Source of the DNA: Gammaproteobacteria bacterium
GTDB taxonomy: Bacteria > Pseudomonadota > Gammaproteobacteria > SZUA-152
Direction: 5' to 3'
DNA length: 52,972 nucleotides
NCBI GenBank assembly: GCA_024276955.1
Contig: JAJRWE010000044.1
Location: 1 to 52,972 of the forward strand
Position numbers and translations under genes: made by a program. Positions 25,799-34,173 of the stretch are shown in pieces; within the stretch, counting starts at the first letter, position 1; every line of letters starts with the position of its first letter. The notes under the pieces were generated by a model that did no database searches, was not told where the DNA came from, and was given only the letters and a program-made list of their open reading frames with translations.

Positions 25799-26686
25799 GT
25801 GGATTTCAACAAGGGTGTATCAAAATCGCTGTGCTGGCTGAACGGCAAGATCATGCCGACGGCGCAGGCGTGTATCCCCGTTTCGGATCACGGCCTGTTG
25901 TACGGCGACGGCGTGTTCGAGGGTATTCGCTTTTACCAACGGCGCGCCTTTCGCCTGTCGGAGCACCTGCATCGTCTGCGCGATTCCGCGGCGGCCATTG
26001 GCTTGCCGCTGCCGCTGGATCGGGCGGCCCTGGAAACGGCGGTCGCCGAGCTAATCGAAGCCATTGCCGTGCCCGAGGGCTACCTGCGGCTGGTGGTGAC
26101 CCGGGGAGAGGGGACGATGGGTATCGACCCCAGCTCCTGCAAGCGGGGTAATGTCTTTATCATTGCGACACAGATGGAACTGGTTGATGCCGAAAAACGC
26201 CAACAGGGCATTCGCGTCATCATCGCCGCCACCCGGCGCCTGCCGGTGGATGGTCTGGATCCGCGCATCAAGAGCCTCAACTATCTCAATCACATTCTGG
26301 CGCGGATGGAGGCCGGCAACGCCGGCGCGCAGGAGGCGATACTGCTCAATGCACGCGGCCACGTCTGCGAGGGAAGTGCGGATAATGTGTATATTGTTAG
26401 AGACCACGCCCTGCTGACACCGCCGGTGAGTGATGGCGCGCTGGACGGCGTTACCCGTCGTGTGGTCATGGAACTGGCGGCGCAGGCGGGCATTGCCTGC
26501 CGGGAAGAGACCCTGGCCCCCTATGACCTGTACACCGCCGATGAGTGCTTTCTCACCGGTACCGGTGCGGAGCTGATTCCCGTGCGTGACATCGACGGAC
26601 GGCTTCTGAGGCAATGCCCGGGGGGCGTATACCTCGACTTGCAGGTGCGATTCCAGGCACTGATTCAATGGGAAACGGCGGCATGA
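25799..26686 (+). CDS. Class-IV PLP aminotransferase (branched-chain aminotransferase / aminodeoxychorismate lyase fold)
   Basis: It has 295 residues from GTG at 25799, chosen because a near-perfect Shine-Dalgarno GGAGGTGAT (25787-25795) precedes it and class-IV homology starts right after (LCWLNGKIMPTAQACIPVSDHGLLYGDGVFEGIRFY). The PLP lysine is in RIKSLNYLNHILARMEA, and EGSADNVYIV and FLTGTGAELIPV complete the fold. D-alanine aminotransferase, ilvE and pabC all share this fold and I cannot choose between them from motifs. The stop is 16 bp before argC, suggesting a shared transcript and an amino-acid biosynthetic role. Control by the divergent MocR protein is likely. Confidence 0.85.
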   Translation: MDFNKGVSKSLCWLNGKIMPTAQACIPVSDHGLLYGDGVFEGIRFYQRRAFRLSEHLHRLRDSAAAIGLPLPLDRAALETAVAELIEAIAVPEGYLRLVVTRGEGTMGIDPSSCKRGNVFIIATQMELVDAEKRQQGIRVIIAATRRLPVDGLDPRIKSLNYLNHILARMEAGNAGAQEAILLNARGHVCEGSADNVYIVRDHALLTPPVSDGALDGVTRRVVMELAAQAGIACREETLAPYDLYTADECFLTGTGAELIPVRDIDGRLLRQCPGGVYLDLQVRFQALIQWETAA

Positions 26687-26702
26687 TACAAAGGAGCAAG
26701 CC

Positions 26703-27755
26703 ATGATTACGGTTGGAATTGTCGGTGCTTCCGGCTACATGGGTGGCGAGGTTTTGCGGGTGCTGATGGATCACCCGGCGGTCGAGATCGCCTGGGCAAC
26801 CAGTCGCTCCGCTGGCCGCATCGAGGAATATCATCCGAATCTCTACGATAGTGGTATCGCGCTGATTCACCCCGACCGGGTAACCGCCTGCGACGTGGTA
26901 TTTCTGGCCCTACCGACGGAGGCATCGATCCGTGAATCGGCCAGATTCCTGTCCATGGGCGCTAAGGTGATCGATCTTGGTTCTGCCTTTCGGTTGCAGG
27001 ATCGCGCCACCTGGGAACGCGTCTATGGCCAAAAACATGGCCAGTGGACGCTGACGGAACAGGCGGTGTACGGCATCAATGAATTGCACCGGAGCGACAT
27101 TGAAACTGCCTCGCTGATTGCCAATCCGGGCTGTTTTTCCTCGGCGGCAATCCTGGCCCTGGCGCCCTTGATGGCGGAAGGCCTGGTTGAAACGGATAAG
27201 TTGGTGGTGACCGGCATATCGGGTACCGCCGGTGCCGGGGCGGAGCTGTCCCGTGCGGCGCACCACCCGGAAATCGGCAATAACCTGGTGCCGTACAATG
27301 TGGTGGGGCATCGTCACAGTTTTGAAATGGAGCAGGAACTGTCGCTATTGGCCGGGCAGGGGGTGTCCGTGCATTTCACGCCGGTCTATGCGCCCATCGT
27401 GCGTGGCATCCTTGCCGTGTGCCATGCGTTTGCGGTGAAAAGTATCGACCGGGATACCTTGCTTGAGCGATACCGCACTCATTATCAGAATGCGCCGTTC
27501 GTGAAAGTCTACGATCTGCCGAAAGAGGCCGGAGCTTCCTGGCAATACAAGCCCTACCCCTGGGTGAGTTCGGTCGCGGGAACCAATTACTGTTTCATCG
27601 GCCTGGACTACGATGCCGAACGGGGGCGCATTAGCGTGTTGAGCGTACTGGACAGCATCGGCAAGGGTGGCGCCCAGGTTGGCATCGAAAACATGAATCT
27701 CATGTGTGGCCTTGAGCATTCGGCCGGGCTGCAACGCCGGGGTCTTCATCCGTAG
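26703..27755 (+). CDS. argC: N-acetyl-gamma-glutamyl-phosphate reductase
   Basis: It has 350 residues. It performs the NADPH-dependent reduction of N-acetylglutamyl phosphate, the third step of arginine synthesis. The Rossmann motif GIVGASGYMGGEVLRVL (5-21) and catalytic C144 in LIANPGCFSSAAILAL are present, with the general-base region VVGHRHSFEMEQEL and the C-terminal CFIGLDYDAERGRISVLSVLDSIGKGGAQVGIENMNLMCGL. A good SD (AAGGAG) precedes ATG at 26703. Pairing with an aminotransferase under a MocR regulator is unusual for argC; a LysY-like role on a related acyl-phosphate cannot be excluded. Confidence 0.92.
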   Translation: MITVGIVGASGYMGGEVLRVLMDHPAVEIAWATSRSAGRIEEYHPNLYDSGIALIHPDRVTACDVVFLALPTEASIRESARFLSMGAKVIDLGSAFRLQDRATWERVYGQKHGQWTLTEQAVYGINELHRSDIETASLIANPGCFSSAAILALAPLMAEGLVETDKLVVTGISGTAGAGAELSRAAHHPEIGNNLVPYNVVGHRHSFEMEQELSLLAGQGVSVHFTPVYAPIVRGILAVCHAFAVKSIDRDTLLERYRTHYQNAPFVKVYDLPKEAGASWQYKPYPWVSSVAGTNYCFIGLDYDAERGRISVLSVLDSIGKGGAQVGIENMNLMCGLEHSAGLQRRGLHP

Positions 27756-28142
27756 CCGGCAATATGTTGCGGGGACCAATGTCGGGCAGGTTTCGGAATG
27801 AAAGCTGGCTGAGAGAGTCATGGTAATTTGATATAAATCATAAAGATAAATATATAACCTGAGAAAAAACATTAGAATATTGGCGTGCCCTGTTTATCGA
27901 GGAATGCCGATGGTGTTACTGGATGCTTTTAACGTGTTAGAAGGCCCGCGTGTAGAGAGACGTTTAGTGACACACGTTGGCAGCCTGAGGGGCGTTCCAT
28001 TCTGCGCTGTTTTCACGTAGAATACGCCGCCTTTAGCGGGCCGCCGTCCAGATGTATGGCGGTTTGTTGTTTGCGCAACTGTTTTAATTCTTGCGTTGAA
28101 GCAGTTTTAAACTATGAACTTATTTCGGGGAATGAAAACGTA
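27756..28142. other. argC-rpsP intergenic region with a candidate ribosomal promoter
   Basis: About 390 bp without a supported gene. The first part is AT-rich (27830-27880). The likely rpsP promoter is at 27995-28023: TTCCAT, 17 bp, TAGAAT, followed by a GC-rich ACGCCGCC discriminator. After it comes a leader with a GCCGCC/GGCGG hairpin near 28040-28065, which could be an operator or attenuator for the S16 operon. Confidence 0.45.
27995..28023 (+). promoter_or_regulatory. Candidate promoter of the rpsP-rimM-trmD-rplS operon
   Basis: The -35 box TTCCAT and -10 box TAGAAT have a 17-bp spacer. The -35 is weak, but position and the GC-rich discriminator fit a growth-rate-controlled ribosomal promoter. 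Confidence 0.42.
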
Positions 28143-28394
28143 ATGGTAACCATTCGTTTATCTCGTGGCGGCGCCAAGAAGCGTCCTTTTTACCACATTG
28201 TAGTGACCGACAGCCGCAACAAGCGCGACGGTCGTTTTATCGAGCGCCTGGGTTTCTTCAACCCGGTGGCGCGTGGCGCGGAAGAGACGCTGCGCATCGA
28301 CAACGAGCGCGTCGAACACTGGCTGTCCCAGGGTGCCAAGGTCTCTGATCGTGTCAGTCAACTGCTGAAACAGGGCGCGAAGGCGGCTGCCTGA
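28143..28394 (+). CDS. rpsP: 30S ribosomal protein S16
   Basis: It has 83 residues: [76 protein letters not shown], the canonical S16. It starts at ATG 28143, after the leader; an open frame extends upstream to 28056 but is not conserved. It is the first gene of the classic rpsP-rimM-trmD-rplS operon. Confidence 0.97.
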   Translation: MVTIRLSRGGAKKRPFYHIVVTDSRNKRDGRFIERLGFFNPVARGAEETLRIDNERVEHWLSQGAKVSDRVSQLLKQGAKAAA

Positions 28395-28428
28395 GTCTGA
28401 TTCTGGCGTATGACGCCGGTGGATGTGG

Positions 28429-28959
28429 ATGAGCAAGTCTGACCCGGCGTGGGTTACGGTTGGGCGCATCGGCGCCCCCTACGGGGTGAAGGGCTGGGTG
28501 AAGATTCAGTCCCATACCGAGATTCCCAGCAATATCCTCGACTACGATCCCTGGTATCTGCGGCCGGAAAAGGCCACGGATGCCGGTTGGTGCAAGGCCC
28601 GTCTCGACGAGGCGCGCGTGCACGGCAAGGGTATCGTGGCCAGGTTTTCCGGCTGCGACGACCGCGATGCCGCCGCCCTGATGCGCGGCCAAGAGATCGC
28701 GATTCGGCGCGAGCAGTTGCCAGCGGCGGAAGAGGGCGAGTATTACTGGATCGACCTGGTTGGCCTGCGTGTAGAGACTTTGGACGGCACCGAGCTGGGA
28801 CGTGTGGATCATCTCATGGCCACCGGCGCCAACGACGTGCTGGTGGTGAAGGGTGAGCGGCAACGGCTGATCCCCTTTGTGGCCGGGCACATCGTCAAGG
28901 ACGTTGACTTGGCTGGCGGTGTGATTCGTGTCGACTGGCAAGCCGATTATTTGGAATGA
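28429..28959 (+). CDS. rimM: Ribosome maturation factor RimM
   Basis: It has 176 residues from ATG at 28429, preceded by GGTGG at suitable spacing; ATG at 28423 is the alternative. The N-terminal RimM barrel VTVGRIGAPYGVKGWVKIQSHTEIPSNILDY is followed by a PRC-barrel region (EYYWIDLVGLRVETLDGTELGRVDHLMATGANDVLVVKG...RLIPFVAGHIVKDVDLAGGVIRVDW). It assists maturation of the 16S rRNA 3' domain with S19. It is operonic with rpsP and ends 12 bp before trmD. Confidence 0.96.
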   Translation: MSKSDPAWVTVGRIGAPYGVKGWVKIQSHTEIPSNILDYDPWYLRPEKATDAGWCKARLDEARVHGKGIVARFSGCDDRDAAALMRGQEIAIRREQLPAAEEGEYYWIDLVGLRVETLDGTELGRVDHLMATGANDVLVVKGERQRLIPFVAGHIVKDVDLAGGVIRVDWQADYLE

Positions 28960-28971
28960 CCAGAGAATAGG

Positions 28972-29727
28972 ATGCGCATCGACGTCGTGACCCTGTTCCC
29001 GGAAATGCTGGATGCCGTGACGGAATCCGGCATCAGCGGCCGCGCCGTGGCGCGCGGCCTGCTGGAGGTGGCGCACTGGAATCCGCGCGACTACACCCGC
29101 GACCGGCACCGCACGGTGGATGATCGCTCCTACGGCGGCGGTCCCGGCATGGTGATGATGGTGGAACCGCTACGCGAGGCCATTCGTGCTGCGAAACGGC
29201 AGGCGCCGCAGGGCGCGCGGGTGATCCACCTCTCCCCACAGGGGCGGGTGCTGGATCAGGCGGGACTGCGAGAGCTGGCCGCACTGCCGGGCATGGTGCT
29301 GGTGGCGAGCCGCTACGAAGGCGTCGATGAGCGTCTGATCGCGGCCGAGATCGACCAGGAATGGTCCATCGGCGACTATGTGCTGAGCGGCGGCGAACTG
29401 GCCGCGATGGTGCTCATCGACGGCGTCACGCGGTTATTGCCGGGTGCACTGGGCCACGAGGATTCGGCCGAGCAGGACTCCTTCACGGACGGCCTGCTCG
29501 ATCACCCGCACTACACGCGGCCCGAGGTGATCGACGGTGAACCGGTGCCACCGGTGCTGCTCAGTGGCGACCATGCGGCGATTTGCCGCTGGCGTCGCAA
29601 GCAGGCATTAGGACGCACCTGGCTGCGCCGTCCGGAGCTGTTGCAGGGTATGCAGCTGGATGAGGAACAGCAACGGCTGTTGCAGGACTTTATCCATGAA
29701 TATGAGAATAGACACGAACAGAATTGA
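28972..29727 (+). CDS. trmD: tRNA (guanine-N1-)-methyltransferase TrmD
   Basis: It has 251 residues and methylates G37 of tRNAs reading CNN codons using SAM. The start [33 protein letters not shown], the active-site region [21 protein letters not shown], and the deep-trefoil-knot SAM site ([46 protein letters not shown]) are all intact. It is the third gene of the rpsP operon. Confidence 0.97.
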   Translation: MRIDVVTLFPEMLDAVTESGISGRAVARGLLEVAHWNPRDYTRDRHRTVDDRSYGGGPGMVMMVEPLREAIRAAKRQAPQGARVIHLSPQGRVLDQAGLRELAALPGMVLVASRYEGVDERLIAAEIDQEWSIGDYVLSGGELAAMVLIDGVTRLLPGALGHEDSAEQDSFTDGLLDHPHYTRPEVIDGEPVPPVLLSGDHAAICRWRRKQALGRTWLRRPELLQGMQLDEEQQRLLQDFIHEYENRHEQN

Positions 29728-29780
29728 GTAACAATGTGAATAAAGCGGTATAATCCGCCGCAAATATAGTGGAGCAGATC

Positions 29781-30125
29781 ATGAGCAATATCATTAAAGA
29801 ACTCGAAGCCGAGCAGATGAGCAAGGAAATTCCGGAGTTTGGCCCGGGCGACACGGTCATCGTTCAGGTCAAGGTCAAGGAAGGCACCCGCGAGCGCCTG
29901 CAGGCCTATGAAGGCGTGGTGATTGCCAAGCGCAACCGCGGCCTTAACTCTTCTTTCACCGTGCGCAAGATTTCCCATGGCGAAGGCGTCGAGCGCGTGT
30001 TTCAGACCTACAGCCCGATGGTGAGTGAAATCGAAGTCAAGCGTCGTGGCGACGTGCGTCGCGCCAAGCTGTATTACCTGCGTGGCTTGCAGGGCAAGGC
30101 TGCGCGCATCAAGGAAAAGCTCTAA
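29781..30125 (+). CDS. rplS: 50S ribosomal protein L19
   Basis: It has 114 residues, [114 protein letters not shown]. It starts at ATG 29781 with GGAG upstream; the in-frame GTG at 29769 is less likely. It is the last gene of the operon, followed by a terminator at 30259-30285. Confidence 0.97.
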   Translation: MSNIIKELEAEQMSKEIPEFGPGDTVIVQVKVKEGTRERLQAYEGVVIAKRNRGLNSSFTVRKISHGEGVERVFQTYSPMVSEIEVKRRGDVRRAKLYYLRGLQGKAARIKEKL

Positions 30126-30188
30126 GCTCGAGGTCGGTTGGCTCGTGGCGAGGATGCATAGCCTCTTGTCTGCCAGCGAAACCGTTTG

Positions 30189-30233
30189 CAGTACTCTCCA
30201 TGACAGTACTCTCTATGACGGCACTCTCCATGA
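30189..30233. repeat. Three tandem 15-bp repeats
   Basis: The units CAGTACTCTCCATGA, CAGTACTCTCTATGA and CGGCACTCTCCATGA lie head to tail between rplS and its terminator. They form a small minisatellite with no coding frame and an unknown role. Confidence 0.85.
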
Positions 30234-30258
30234 CAGTAATACGATTACAGTAAAAACG

Positions 30259-30285
30259 CGCCCGGTTTGTGCCGGGCGTTTTTTT
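30259..30285 (+). terminator. Rho-independent terminator of the rpsP operon
   Basis: CGCCCGG-TTTGTG-CCGGGCG is followed by seven T, with an A-tract before the stem, so it may work in both directions. Confidence 0.9.
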
Positions 30286-30323
30286 GTCCCGGTTTTGTGG
30301 GTCGATGTGGGGGCTGCTGAGTG

Positions 30324-30809
30324 ATGTCAGCACCCGAAAACTTTTCCGCTATCATTCCGCTGTCCCTGTTGCCGGACGACTGGATGCTGGGCATCCGGAC
30401 CACTGCCCAGGGATTGAGCGGCATAGAGTTCCTGCCCCTGCAGCGCGAGGTCGTCCCGGCGACGCTGCTGGCGAGACGGGCTGTGTCACAGCTCGAAAAC
30501 TACTTTGCAGACCCCGAATGGATGTTTGATCTGCCACTGGATCTGCAGGGTAGCAAATTTCAGTTACGGGTCTGGCGACGTTTGGGCGAGATTCCGGCCG
30601 GCCGACCGTTGAGCTACGGTGAGCTTGCGACCGGCATCGGCAGTGGTGCGCGCGCGGTGGGCAATGCCTGCCGCAGAAATCCCGTGCCGCTGGTGCTGCC
30701 CTGTCACCGCGTAGTGGCGAAGTCCGGGCTGGGTGGTTTTGCCGGTAGCACACGGGGTGGATTCATGCCCATCAAGCAGGCCCTGCTGGCCCATGAGTCG
30801 CAGCACTGA
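30324..30809 (+). CDS. ogt: Methylated-DNA-protein-cysteine methyltransferase (Ogt/AGT)
   Basis: It has 161 residues from ATG 30324 (GTG 30321 is also possible). The suicide-enzyme active site is C127 in LVLPCHRVVAKSGLGGFAGS. The helix-turn-helix stretch FQLRVWRRLGEIPAGRPLSYGELATGIGSGARAVGNACRRNPV precedes it. The protein repairs O6-alkylguanine by transferring the alkyl group to this cysteine. It overlaps the xerD start by 17 bp. Confidence 0.94.
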   Translation: MSAPENFSAIIPLSLLPDDWMLGIRTTAQGLSGIEFLPLQREVVPATLLARRAVSQLENYFADPEWMFDLPLDLQGSKFQLRVWRRLGEIPAGRPLSYGELATGIGSGARAVGNACRRNPVPLVLPCHRVVAKSGLGGFAGSTRGGFMPIKQALLAHESQH

Positions 30810-31713
30810 AACGGCGCTGGCCGCCAGCGAACAGGTGGAAATCGAGCGTTTTCTCGATGCCCTGTGGATGGAACGGGGTCTGAGCGCCAATACCCTGTCG
30901 GCCTACCGGCGGGATCTGGAAGGCTTTACGCGCTGGCTGATGACTCAGGACGGCGAGCTGTTGCAGGCCGGGCGCGGCCAGCTGCAGGACTTTCTTGCCT
31001 GGCGGCACCAGGCTGGCAGCCAGCCCCGCAGCATCGCCCGGCAGCTCTCGTGTCTGCGGTGCTTTTACCGATTTTCCGTTCGAGAAGGCCGCGTACAGCA
31101 GGATCCGACGGCGCGCATCGATGCACCAAAGGTCGGGCGCCCGCTGCCGGAGGCGTTGACCGAGGCCGACGTCGAGGCCCTGCTGGCGGCGCCACAGATC
31201 GATGATATGCTGGGTCTACGCGACCGGGCCATGCTGGAGCTGTTGTACGCCACCGGCCTGCGGGTCTCCGAGCTGGTAAACCTGAAGCTGGGGGAGGTCA
31301 ACACGCGCCAGGGTGTGCTGCGCACCCAGGGCAAGGGTGGCAAGGTGCGGCTGGTGCCACTCGGCGAAGAGGCGCTGGACTGGCTGGCGCGGTATCTGTC
31401 GACGGCCCGGCCGGCGTTGCTCAAGGGACGGCAGTGTGATGCCATCTTTGTTACCCGGCGCGGCGGGCCGCTGACGCGACAGGCCTTCTGGTATCTCATC
31501 AAGCGCCATGCGCAGCAGGCCGGTATACGCAAGCATCTATCACCGCACACCCTGCGCCACAGCTTCGCCACCCACCTGCTCAATCACGGCGCCGACCTGC
31601 GTGTGGTACAGATGCTGCTCGGCCACAGTGACTTGTCCACTACGCAAATTTATACTCACGTGGCCAATGAGCGACTGAAAGAGCTGCACGCGGCGCATCA
31701 CCCGCGTGGCTGA
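30793..31713 (+). CDS. xerD: Site-specific tyrosine recombinase XerD
   Basis: It has 306 residues from ATG 30793; a longer frame exists inside ogt but the XerD homology begins at MSRSTE. The SAM-like core-binding part (IERFLDALWMERGLSANTLSAYRRDLEGFTRWL) is followed by the catalytic part with Arg in ATGLRVSELVNLKL, Lys in QGKGGKVRLVPLG, HTLRHSFATHLLNHGADLRVVQMLLGHSDLSTTQIYTHV (His-x-x-Arg, His, Tyr). With XerC and FtsK it resolves chromosome dimers at dif. XerD-dsbC linkage is common in gammaproteobacteria; here yajQ lies between them. Confidence 0.95.
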   Translation: MSRSTETALAASEQVEIERFLDALWMERGLSANTLSAYRRDLEGFTRWLMTQDGELLQAGRGQLQDFLAWRHQAGSQPRSIARQLSCLRCFYRFSVREGRVQQDPTARIDAPKVGRPLPEALTEADVEALLAAPQIDDMLGLRDRAMLELLYATGLRVSELVNLKLGEVNTRQGVLRTQGKGGKVRLVPLGEEALDWLARYLSTARPALLKGRQCDAIFVTRRGGPLTRQAFWYLIKRHAQQAGIRKHLSPHTLRHSFATHLLNHGADLRVVQMLLGHSDLSTTQIYTHVANERLKELHAAHHPRG

Positions 31714-31747
31714 TGCTCGATGAACAGATACAGATAGGGGATTTGTT

Positions 31748-32230
31748 ATGCCGTCTTTTGATGTGGTTTCCGAAGTGGATATGCACGAGCTGAGCAATGC
31801 CGTGGATCAGGCCAATCGCGAAGTGAATACCCGTTTTGATTTCAAAGGTGCGGATGCCCATTTTGAAGTGTCGGGCACCGAGATCACACTTGCCGCGGAA
31901 AACGAATTCCAATTGCAGCAGATGATGGATATTTTGCAGAAAAAGATGGTCAAACGCGGCGTGGATATCGGTTGTCTCGATATCGGCGAGCCTGAGAGCA
32001 GTGGCATCCGTGCCAAACAGAAAGTCACCGTGAGGCAGGGCGTGGACAAGGACGCAGCGCGCAAGATCGTCAAGCTAATCAAGGAGATGAAGCTCAAGGT
32101 GCAGGCGGCGATACAGGGTGAGCAGGTGCGCGTCACGGCGAAAAAGCGCGACGACCTGCAGCAGGTGATGGCCATGCTGCGTGAACAGACGCTGGATTTG
32201 CCGCTGCAATTTACCAACTTCAGGGATTAA
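31748..32230 (+). CDS. yajQ: YajQ-family nucleotide/c-di-GMP-binding protein
   Basis: It has 160 residues, [160 protein letters not shown], the complete YajQ pattern with two RNP-like domains. Some members bind c-di-GMP and act with a LysR regulator. No regulatory partner is visible here. Confidence 0.95.
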   Translation: MPSFDVVSEVDMHELSNAVDQANREVNTRFDFKGADAHFEVSGTEITLAAENEFQLQQMMDILQKKMVKRGVDIGCLDIGEPESSGIRAKQKVTVRQGVDKDAARKIVKLIKEMKLKVQAAIQGEQVRVTAKKRDDLQQVMAMLREQTLDLPLQFTNFRD

Positions 32231-32300
32231 CAACACAACACCCCGATGGCTTGCCGCAGGGTATTTTATCTATACAGCCGAGTGCTGACGAGGAAGATGA

Positions 32301-33047
32301 ATGAATAACATGACACGAAGGATACGGCTGGCTTTTCTGGCTCTGCCTCTGGTGATGATGGCGGCCGGGAGCAATGTCTCCGCAGACGAGAAAGAAGACC
32401 TGGCGACGGTAAGGGCGGCATTGAAGGCCGCAGTACCGCAGTCCACCCCCGACAGCCTCACGGCCTCTCCCTTCCCCGGCATGTACGAAGCTGTTTTTGG
32501 TTCGCAGGTCCTCTACATCTCCAGTGACGGACGCTATCTGCTGGAAGGCGACCTGTTTGATCTGAAGACCCGAACGAATCTGTCGGAGGGCAAGCGTCAG
32601 GCGGGACGCGCCAAGGTGGTGAATGATATCGACCCCAAGACGATGATCGCCTTTGCGGCCGAGAATCCCAAGTACACGGTCAGCGTCTTTACCGATATCG
32701 ACTGTGGCTACTGCCGCAAACTGCACCGTGAAATGGCGGAATACAACAAACTGGGCATTACCATGCGCTATCTGGCCTTTCCTCGCTCGGGGGTGGATAC
32801 AGAGTCGTATCACAAGGCTGTATCTGTATGGTGTGCAGCAGACCGCAAGACGGCCATGACCGAGGCCAAATCGGGTGCGACACCCGCAAAGCGTGAGTGT
32901 GACAATCCGGTGCAGGAGCACATGGCCGCTGCCCGTGCCGTTGGCGTGACCGGCACCCCTACGCTGGTGCTGGATAGCGGGCGGGTTATTCCGGGCTATG
33001 TGGAGCCGCAGCGCCTGTTGCAGATGCTGGAGCAGCCCCAGGACTGA
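32301..33047 (+). CDS. dsbC: Periplasmic disulfide isomerase DsbC
   Basis: It has 248 residues with a signal peptide (RLAFLALPLVMMAAGSNVSA). The N-terminal dimerisation domain is ALKAAVPQSTPDSLTASPFPGMYEAVFGSQVLYISSDGRYLLEGDLFDL. The thioredoxin-fold domain has the active site C135-G-Y-C138 (DIDCGYCRKLHREMAEYNKLGITMRYLAFPR) and the cis-Pro loop GVTGTPTLVLDSGRVIPGY. It shuffles wrong disulfides in the periplasm and is kept reduced by DsbD. It stands alone downstream of yajQ. Confidence 0.95.
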   Translation: MNNMTRRIRLAFLALPLVMMAAGSNVSADEKEDLATVRAALKAAVPQSTPDSLTASPFPGMYEAVFGSQVLYISSDGRYLLEGDLFDLKTRTNLSEGKRQAGRAKVVNDIDPKTMIAFAAENPKYTVSVFTDIDCGYCRKLHREMAEYNKLGITMRYLAFPRSGVDTESYHKAVSVWCAADRKTAMTEAKSGATPAKRECDNPVQEHMAAARAVGVTGTPTLVLDSGRVIPGYVEPQRLLQMLEQPQD

Positions 33048-33382
33048 AGCGGAGGGCGGGCACTGCCGCATGCTGCGGAATACCCGTAAAACATCCGCTG
33101 ATAGATTCTTGCCCGAATCCGGATGTTTCATGAATTGATGAAATATCCGGGTGATCGTGCCTCAGCGGATTATTGGCCGGTTCTGTGCCGCAGATTCACG
33201 TCAAACGTCATCTCTGTGGCCTCGATTTTGTAGGAGTTTTCTGAAATATCTGTAATCCCCCAAGGGCACTATTTACGTCACTGCCGGGCATTGGTGAATT
33301 ACCGGCTTGTTTATATTGCAGAAAATGAAATTAAATCGACTGTTATCTGAAAGTTGTATTTAGGCTGCCTGTTTTGCCCCCC
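33048..33382. other. dsbC downstream region with nested inverted repeats
   Basis: About 335 bp without a gene. It contains the nested palindromic structure at 33093-33170. From 33200 on it is AT-richer and leads into the small-RNA promoter. No other feature is supported. Confidence 0.5.
33093..33170. repeat. Nested inverted repeat behind dsbC
   Basis: Outer arms ATCCGCTGA (33093-33101) and TCAGCGGAT (33162-33170) are perfect. Inner arms CCGGATGTTTCAT (33119-33131) and ATGAAATATCCGG (33138-33150) pair with a single G-U across a 6-nt loop. It could act as a bidirectional terminator or be a palindromic mobile relic. There is no T-tract directly after the stem. Confidence 0.7.
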
Positions 33383-33410
33383 TTGTTAAGTCATTTTTCT
33401 CTGATATTCT
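33383..33410 (+). promoter_or_regulatory. Sigma-70-type promoter of the GGA-rich small RNA
   Basis: TTGTTA (33383-33388) and TATTCT (33405-33410) have a 16-bp spacer. The predicted start is near 33417, just before the 5' UUCG hairpin. Confidence 0.5.
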
Positions 33411-33416
33411 TTTACT

Positions 33417-33561
33417 CAATTCTTCATTTGCCTTCGGGCAAACCAAGGATGACATCAGGGATGGCTACAGGGATAGTTCGTCGAAGGATCGACACGGTCA
33501 GGGATTGGCCGGCAAGGAGGTAACGAAGGCGGCTACCGGGACGGGCCGCCTTCACTTTTTT
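33417..33561 (+). ncRNA. Candidate CsrB/RsmZ-family small RNA (CsrA/RsmA titrator)
   Basis: This is a transcript of about 145 nt with no coding capacity. The 5' hairpin is TTTGCC-TTCG-GGCAAA. At least seven GGA motifs follow, most of the form A(G)GGA: near 33446, 33459, 33470, 33486, 33502, 33516 and 33538. Several sit in hairpin loops, for example GTCGA-AGGA-TCGAC and GGTCA-GGGAT-TGGCC. A strong terminator, GAAGGCGGC/GCCGCCTTC plus TTTTTT, closes it at 33525-33561. Repeated GGA loops, size and terminator are the hallmarks of RNAs that sequester CsrA/RsmA. I saw no clear GacA box upstream. Family assignment is by pattern only. Confidence 0.72.
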
Positions 33562-33715
33562 CGGGTGTAAAAAATTCTGCAGTTTCGCTTCCTTGGTTAC
33601 GGGTTATTGATCAACCTACTCGTACAGTGGGCGATTCACATCCTACCCGCATTATACTGCAGCATCATTGGCGGAGCTTCGACGCGCAAATCCTGATGCT
33701 ACTGAGTCAGGCCAG

Positions 33716-34039
33716 TCAGCGCTCGAGATATTTCAGTTTACCGGGTTTGCCATCCCATTCCTTGGCATCGGGTGGGGGATCTTTCATTTCCGTGATCACC
33801 GGCCATCCTTTCGCCAGTTCGGCATTCAATTCCAGAAAGTGCTCCTGATCCTCCGGTACGTCATCTTCGGCAAAGATGGCCTCGGCCGGGCATTCAGGTA
33901 CGCAGAGGGTGCAGTCGATGCATTCCTCCGGATTGATGACCAGGAAATTGGGGCCTTCGTGGAAGCAGTCCACCGGGCAGACTTCCACGCAATCCGTGTA
34001 TTTACATTTGATGCAGTTTTCGGTGACGACGTAGGTCAT
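33716..34039 (-). CDS. fdxA: Seven-iron ferredoxin FdxA
   Basis: It has 107 residues: [107 protein letters not shown]. The Cys pattern provides one [3Fe-4S] and one [4Fe-4S] cluster, and the long C-terminal tail is typical of FdxA. Such proteins carry low-potential electrons; the partner is unknown. FdxA is often next to mutS in gammaproteobacteria. Here a lipoprotein gene lies between them. Confidence 0.95.
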   Translation of the reverse strand: MTYVVTENCIKCKYTDCVEVCPVDCFHEGPNFLVINPEECIDCTLCVPECPAEAIFAEDDVPEDQEHFLELNAELAKGWPVITEMKDPPPDAKEWDGKPGKLKYLER

Positions 34040-34173
34040 GAAATTTCTCCGACTGGATGATGCGCGGCGGTAATCACGAGTGGATAGTGTAAAGGGTACT
34101 TCAAATTTTGAGAAGCGCCCTGTAGCCTGTGGCAGAAAATCGGCAGTGATTTGATATTTGGCGGGGAGATGAT

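Noticed and set aside
30189..30233. CRISPR-like short repeats after rplS
   Set aside because: The three 15-bp units are directly adjacent with no spacers; this is a minisatellite.
32220..33131. 303-residue minus-strand frame over dsbC
   Set aside because: dsbC on the plus strand has a signal peptide and CXXC active site; this frame is its shadow.
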